This document shows positions 61,406 to 64,000 of a DNA stretch of 64,000 nucleotides, one piece after another (position 1 is the first letter of the stretch; every line of letters starts with the position of its first letter). The notes under the pieces are model-generated. The model did not search any database, was not told the DNA's origin, and worked only from the letters and a program-made list of their open reading frames with translations. The position numbers were made by a program, and so were the translations under genes. The stretch covers positions 1 to 64,000 of the forward strand of contig JAHBTN010000001.1 of the NCBI GenBank assembly GCA_019638575.1, given 5' to 3'. This DNA comes from Ferruginibacter sp. (lineage in GTDB: Bacteria > Bacteroidota > Bacteroidia > Chitinophagales > Chitinophagaceae).

Positions 61406-61799
61406 GGTATGAAAAGCAATAATATAATAGAGGTAAAGAGTTTTTGAATTTGCTGCAAGGATAGTAAGGCTTTACAGGCACCTGGTAGAAAACAAAAAAG
61501 AATTTGTTTTAAGCAAACAATTGCTTCGTTCAGGTACTTCAATAGGAGCTAATGTTAATGAAGGGTTACAGGGATTTTCTAAGAAAGATTTTGTAGCAAA
61601 GTTGTCAATTTCACTGAAGGAGGCACAAGAAACAAGTTATTGGTTAAGGTTATTGAAAGAAACAGATTATATAACAGTAGATGAATTTAATAGTATTCAT
61701 TTAACATTGATTGAGATTATAAAAATTCTAACATCAATCTTAAAAACAAGCAAGAATAACTTAATCCCGAACCAAAACTAATTATACATTATACATTAT
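61378..61799 (+). mobile_element. IVS-like element: inverted repeats around a frameshifted four-helix-bundle gene
   Basis: Arms 61378-61397 and 61780-61799 are a perfect 20-bp inverted repeat (ATAATGTATAATGTATAATT and its complement). They enclose the pseudogene 61409-61781. The right arm is part of a 7-bp tandem repeat (ATTATAC) that runs to the start codon of the next gene. Confidence 0.65.
61409..61781 (+). pseudogene. Four-helix-bundle protein gene with a frameshift near the start
   Basis: From ATG 61409 the frame reads MKSNNIIEVKSF and stops at TGA in the run of five T residues (61441-61445). Shifting by one base there restores the family sequence EFAARIVRLYRHLVENKKEFVLSKQLLRSGTSIGANVNEG in outline and continues to 61781. 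The same family pattern starts with K-S-F-x-F-A-x-R-I-V. One extra T in the homopolymer is the simplest cause; it may be a real mutation or a sequence error. A TTG at 61521 could start only a shortened product. Confidence 0.8.
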
Positions 61800-61818
61800 A
61801 CATTATACATTTTACATT
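61781..61818 (+). repeat. Tandem repeat of ATTATAC in front of 3-hydroxybutyryl-CoA dehydrogenase
   Basis: Four copies of ATTATAC and two variants run from 61781 directly into the ATG at 61819. There is no separate leader, so the repeat is the translation initiation region. Confidence 0.8.
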
Positions 61819-62706
61819 ATGAAAAACATTTCAGTTATAGGCGCCGGCACCATGGGAAATGGGATAGCCCACGTATTTGCACAAAACGGTTTTACTGTTA
61901 ATTTGGTTGATGTGAATCCATCGCAGTTGCAAAGGGCTATGGATACTATTAATAAGAATTTAGACAGGCAACTTTCAAAAGGAACAATTACCGAAGAGCA
62001 GAAAAAAACTACACTGACTAATATTACCGTTACATCAATCATTGCCGAAGGTGTAAAAAATGCAGAACTTGTTGTAGAAGCTGCCACCGAAAATGCAGCG
62101 CTTAAATTATCCATCTTTGAACAAATGGATATGTATGCACCGGCAGGATGCATACTGGCAACCAACACATCATCTATTTCCATTACAAAAATAGCAGCGG
62201 TAACCAAAAGGCCGGGGTTAGTTATTGGCATGCATTTTATGAACCCGGTGCCTGTTATGAAACTGGTGGAAATAATAAATGGCTATGCTACAAAAAAAGA
62301 AGTTACCGCAACAATTGTTGAACTGAGCAAGCTGCTTGGAAAAATACCTTGCGCCGTTAATGATTACCCGGGCTTTATTGCCAACCGTATTTTAATGCCC
62401 ATGATTAATGAGGCTATTTACAGTTTGTACGAAGGCGTAGCCGGTGTGGAAGAAATTGACACTGTTATGAAACTTGGCATGGCACACCCAATGGGCCCCC
62501 TGCAACTGGCAGATTTTATAGGCCTTGATGTTTGTTTAAGCATATTAAAAGTTTTGCAGGATGGATTTGGTAATCCTAAATATGCAGCCTGCCCGTTGTT
62601 AGTAAATATGGTATTGGCCGGCAAACTTGGCGTAAAAAGCGGCGAAGGTTTTTATACCTATACAGCCGGCAGTAAAGAACTGGTAGTAAGTGAAAGGTTT
62701 AAATAA
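61819..62706 (+). CDS. 3-hydroxybutyryl-CoA dehydrogenase
   Basis: Oxidises (S)-3-hydroxybutyryl-CoA to acetoacetyl-CoA. The 295-residue protein has the NAD motif VIGAGTMGNGIAHVFAQNGF, the catalytic region IGMHFMNPVPVMKLVEII, and PGFIANRILMPMINEAIYS with the end LGVKSGEGFYTYT. It follows glutaryl-CoA dehydrogenase after the four-helix-bundle insertion, which fits the step after crotonyl-CoA hydration. Enoyl-CoA hydratase is not in the window. Confidence 0.94.
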   Translation: MKNISVIGAGTMGNGIAHVFAQNGFTVNLVDVNPSQLQRAMDTINKNLDRQLSKGTITEEQKKTTLTNITVTSIIAEGVKNAELVVEAATENAALKLSIFEQMDMYAPAGCILATNTSSISITKIAAVTKRPGLVIGMHFMNPVPVMKLVEIINGYATKKEVTATIVELSKLLGKIPCAVNDYPGFIANRILMPMINEAIYSLYEGVAGVEEIDTVMKLGMAHPMGPLQLADFIGLDVCLSILKVLQDGFGNPKYAACPLLVNMVLAGKLGVKSGEGFYTYTAGSKELVVSERFK

Positions 62707-62949
62707 TTTTTATACATCAGTTTTATATTGAAGTTGATCCTGAAAAAAATATTTAGATAATTAGTACAAAGGCATTGTGTTGATTATTACAAGTTGAGTT
62801 TCTTGAAAATGTTTTTTATCCTGCTGTTATAGTTTTAAACATTTTTTACCGGGTTGATATAGCATAATGCCTGTATGGCATGAACGAAAATTTTTCGCAA
62901 AGTATTTTTTTTGTACCTTCTGTCTTTATTTTTTTATAACAGGATAAAA

Positions 62950-63699
62950 ATGGACAGGAAATACTGGGAAACCATCGCCCCCAATTACGACATTGAAATT
63001 TTTGATGTATTGCAAAACGATACATCGGGCAGCATTGTGGCGGCTATTGACGAAATGGCTTCGCCAGAAAAAACAATCATCGATATTGGTTGTGCCATCG
63101 GCAAATGGATACCGGTACTGTCGCCTAAATTTAAAACGGTGATAGCTGCTGATATATCAGCAAAAAATCTTGATATAGCAAAAGAAAAACACACTGAATA
63201 TAAAAATGTAGAATACCACCGCATGGATTTTTCGGCAGATGAACTTACAGTAACGCCTTGCGATAGTGCCATCTGCATCAATGCCATCCTTACCGATTCG
63301 CTGGAGAAAAGAATCAATTTTTTTCAGTCGTTGTCGCTTTGTTTACATGCCGGTGGCGAATTGGTGCTTGTTGTGCCGTCACTTGAATCAAAATTATACA
63401 CTAATATTATTGCCGACAGGTGGAATGTGGATGATGCTGAAAACGACGAAACACCAACTCTTAAAGATGCTATACAACAGGTAAGCAATATTAAACAAGG
63501 CGTAACCAATATTGATAATGTACCTACCAAACATTATTTAAAAGAAGAGCTTGAACTGCTGTTAACACTGGAAGGATTTGAAATAAGCCTCATCAAAAAA
63601 ATAAATTACAGTTGGCGCACCGAATTTCATAAACCACCTAAATGGCTTAAAGGCCCATACCCCTGGGACTGGATGTGTACAGCCCAGAAAAAAAGTTAA
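62950..63699 (+). CDS. SAM-dependent methyltransferase of unknown substrate
   Basis: A 249-residue protein from ATG 62950 (MDRKYWETIAPNYDIEIF). It has the class I methyltransferase motif IIDIGCAIGKWIPVLS, an acidic loop VIAADISAKNLDIA, then MDFSADELTVTPCDSAICINAILTDSLE and a late conserved tail (KWLKGPYPWDWMCTAQKK). The family is clear; the substrate cannot be inferred. It is a single gene with an upstream gap of 243 nt in which I see only a small inverted repeat (ATGCC TGT ATGGCAT-like at about 62866). Confidence 0.8.
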   Translation: MDRKYWETIAPNYDIEIFDVLQNDTSGSIVAAIDEMASPEKTIIDIGCAIGKWIPVLSPKFKTVIAADISAKNLDIAKEKHTEYKNVEYHRMDFSADELTVTPCDSAICINAILTDSLEKRINFFQSLSLCLHAGGELVLVVPSLESKLYTNIIADRWNVDDAENDETPTLKDAIQQVSNIKQGVTNIDNVPTKHYLKEELELLLTLEGFEISLIKKINYSWRTEFHKPPKWLKGPYPWDWMCTAQKKS

Positions 63700-63748
63700 A
63701 ATAATAGTTGCGCAGAGTAGCTAAAATATTAAGCCATTAATAACTGGC

Positions 63749-64000
63749 TTATTTCTTTTTTGCAACAAGATCATACGAATCATCAATCATTTCTTTCAAC
63801 TGTTTAGCAGTAAGCCTACCGTCAACAATAATGGTGTTCCAGTGTTTCTTGTTCATGTGGTAGCCGGGTAAAACAGTTTCGGGATATTCTTCTCTCAATT
63901 CAAGTGCCTTATCAGGATTACATTTTACATTAAACTGTAACGGAGCACTATCCAGTCCTGCTAAAAAGAAAATTTTCTCCTTCACTTTAAATACAAGGGT
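63749..64000 (-). CDS. MmcQ/YjbR family protein (partial, N-terminus off the right edge)
   Basis: The visible C-terminal 83 residues read TLVFKVKEKIFFLAGLDS, then LQFNVKCNPDKALELREEYPETVLPGYHMNKKHWNTIIVDG in outline, ending DDSYDLVAKKK. This matches the end of the MmcQ/YjbR (CyaY-like) fold. The function of the family is not settled; a DNA-binding-like fold has been described. The frame is open to the edge, so the gene continues to the right. Confidence 0.85.
   Translation of the reverse strand, partial: TLVFKVKEKIFFLAGLDSAPLQFNVKCNPDKALELREEYPETVLPGYHMNKKHWNTIIVDGRLTAKQLKEMIDDSYDLVAKKK

Noticed and set aside
62707..62949. Regulatory RNA in the gap before the methyltransferase gene
   Set aside because: Only a very short inverted repeat near 62866 and AT-rich sequence are visible; nothing supports a structured RNA.

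Overview
The window looks like chromosomal DNA of a Bacteroidota member, most likely of the Chitinophagaceae type. Several genes carry the Bacteroidota promoter pattern (TTG, 19-20 nt, then TAnnTTTG), start codons rarely have Shine-Dalgarno sequences, the DNA is AT-rich, and the gene content fits: SPOR, DUF4136 and DUF4476 proteins, an outer-membrane barrel with a carboxypeptidase-like N-terminal domain, an AsmA-like protein, and a bacterial kynurenine pathway. Assignments rest on reading motifs, lengths and context; no database search was possible.

Layout. 1-637: three tandem leftward promoters and what looks like the leader of an rRNA operon that begins just off the left edge. 638-11347: housekeeping genes (truA, an M1 aminopeptidase, a LemA/TPM cluster, pgk, gapA, tRNA-Glu). 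11530-20542: trans-4-hydroxyproline catabolism (deaminase, semialdehyde dehydrogenase, epimerase, D-hydroxyproline oxidase) with a GH3 glycosidase inside it. 20646-31353: AsmA-like protein, beta-CASP nuclease-like protein, M20 amidase, SPOR protein and two exported amidohydrolase-family proteins. 31631-36430: nucleoside and deoxyribose catabolism (phosphorylase, deoC, aldehyde dehydrogenase and a shortened aldehyde-dehydrogenase-like partner). 36488-37308: a small inserted cassette with a broken ORF6N gene next to secA. 41490-43362: a very AT-rich accessory patch with a regulator, a cysteine-rich exported protein and two small genes. 43541-49225: outer-membrane barrel, atpG, scpB and a phosphodiesterase. 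49215-56665: kynurenine degradation (ACMSD, 3HAO, AMSDH, RidA fusion, KynU, KMO). 56675-64000: pyrF, small membrane and regulatory genes, glutaryl-CoA dehydrogenase, 3-hydroxybutyryl-CoA dehydrogenase and a methyltransferase.

How genes work together. The hydroxyproline genes give an almost self-contained route to 2-oxoglutarate. The kynurenine genes take kynurenine towards 2-oxoadipate, and glutaryl-CoA dehydrogenase plus 3-hydroxybutyryl-CoA dehydrogenase, 10 kb further on, fit the downstream end of the same route. The 5' regions of 3HAO and of glutaryl-CoA dehydrogenase share a block of about 66 nt.

Most unusual signal. Three genes for four-helix-bundle proteins (23S rRNA intervening-sequence protein family) sit between co-directional catabolic genes, and each is bracketed by inverted repeats built from short AT-rich words. 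The words differ between loci but match gene-less inverted-repeat elements in the same neighbourhood. One copy has fused in frame to RidA, one is frameshifted and one is intact. This resembles the architecture of 23S rRNA intervening sequences moved into protein-coding operons.
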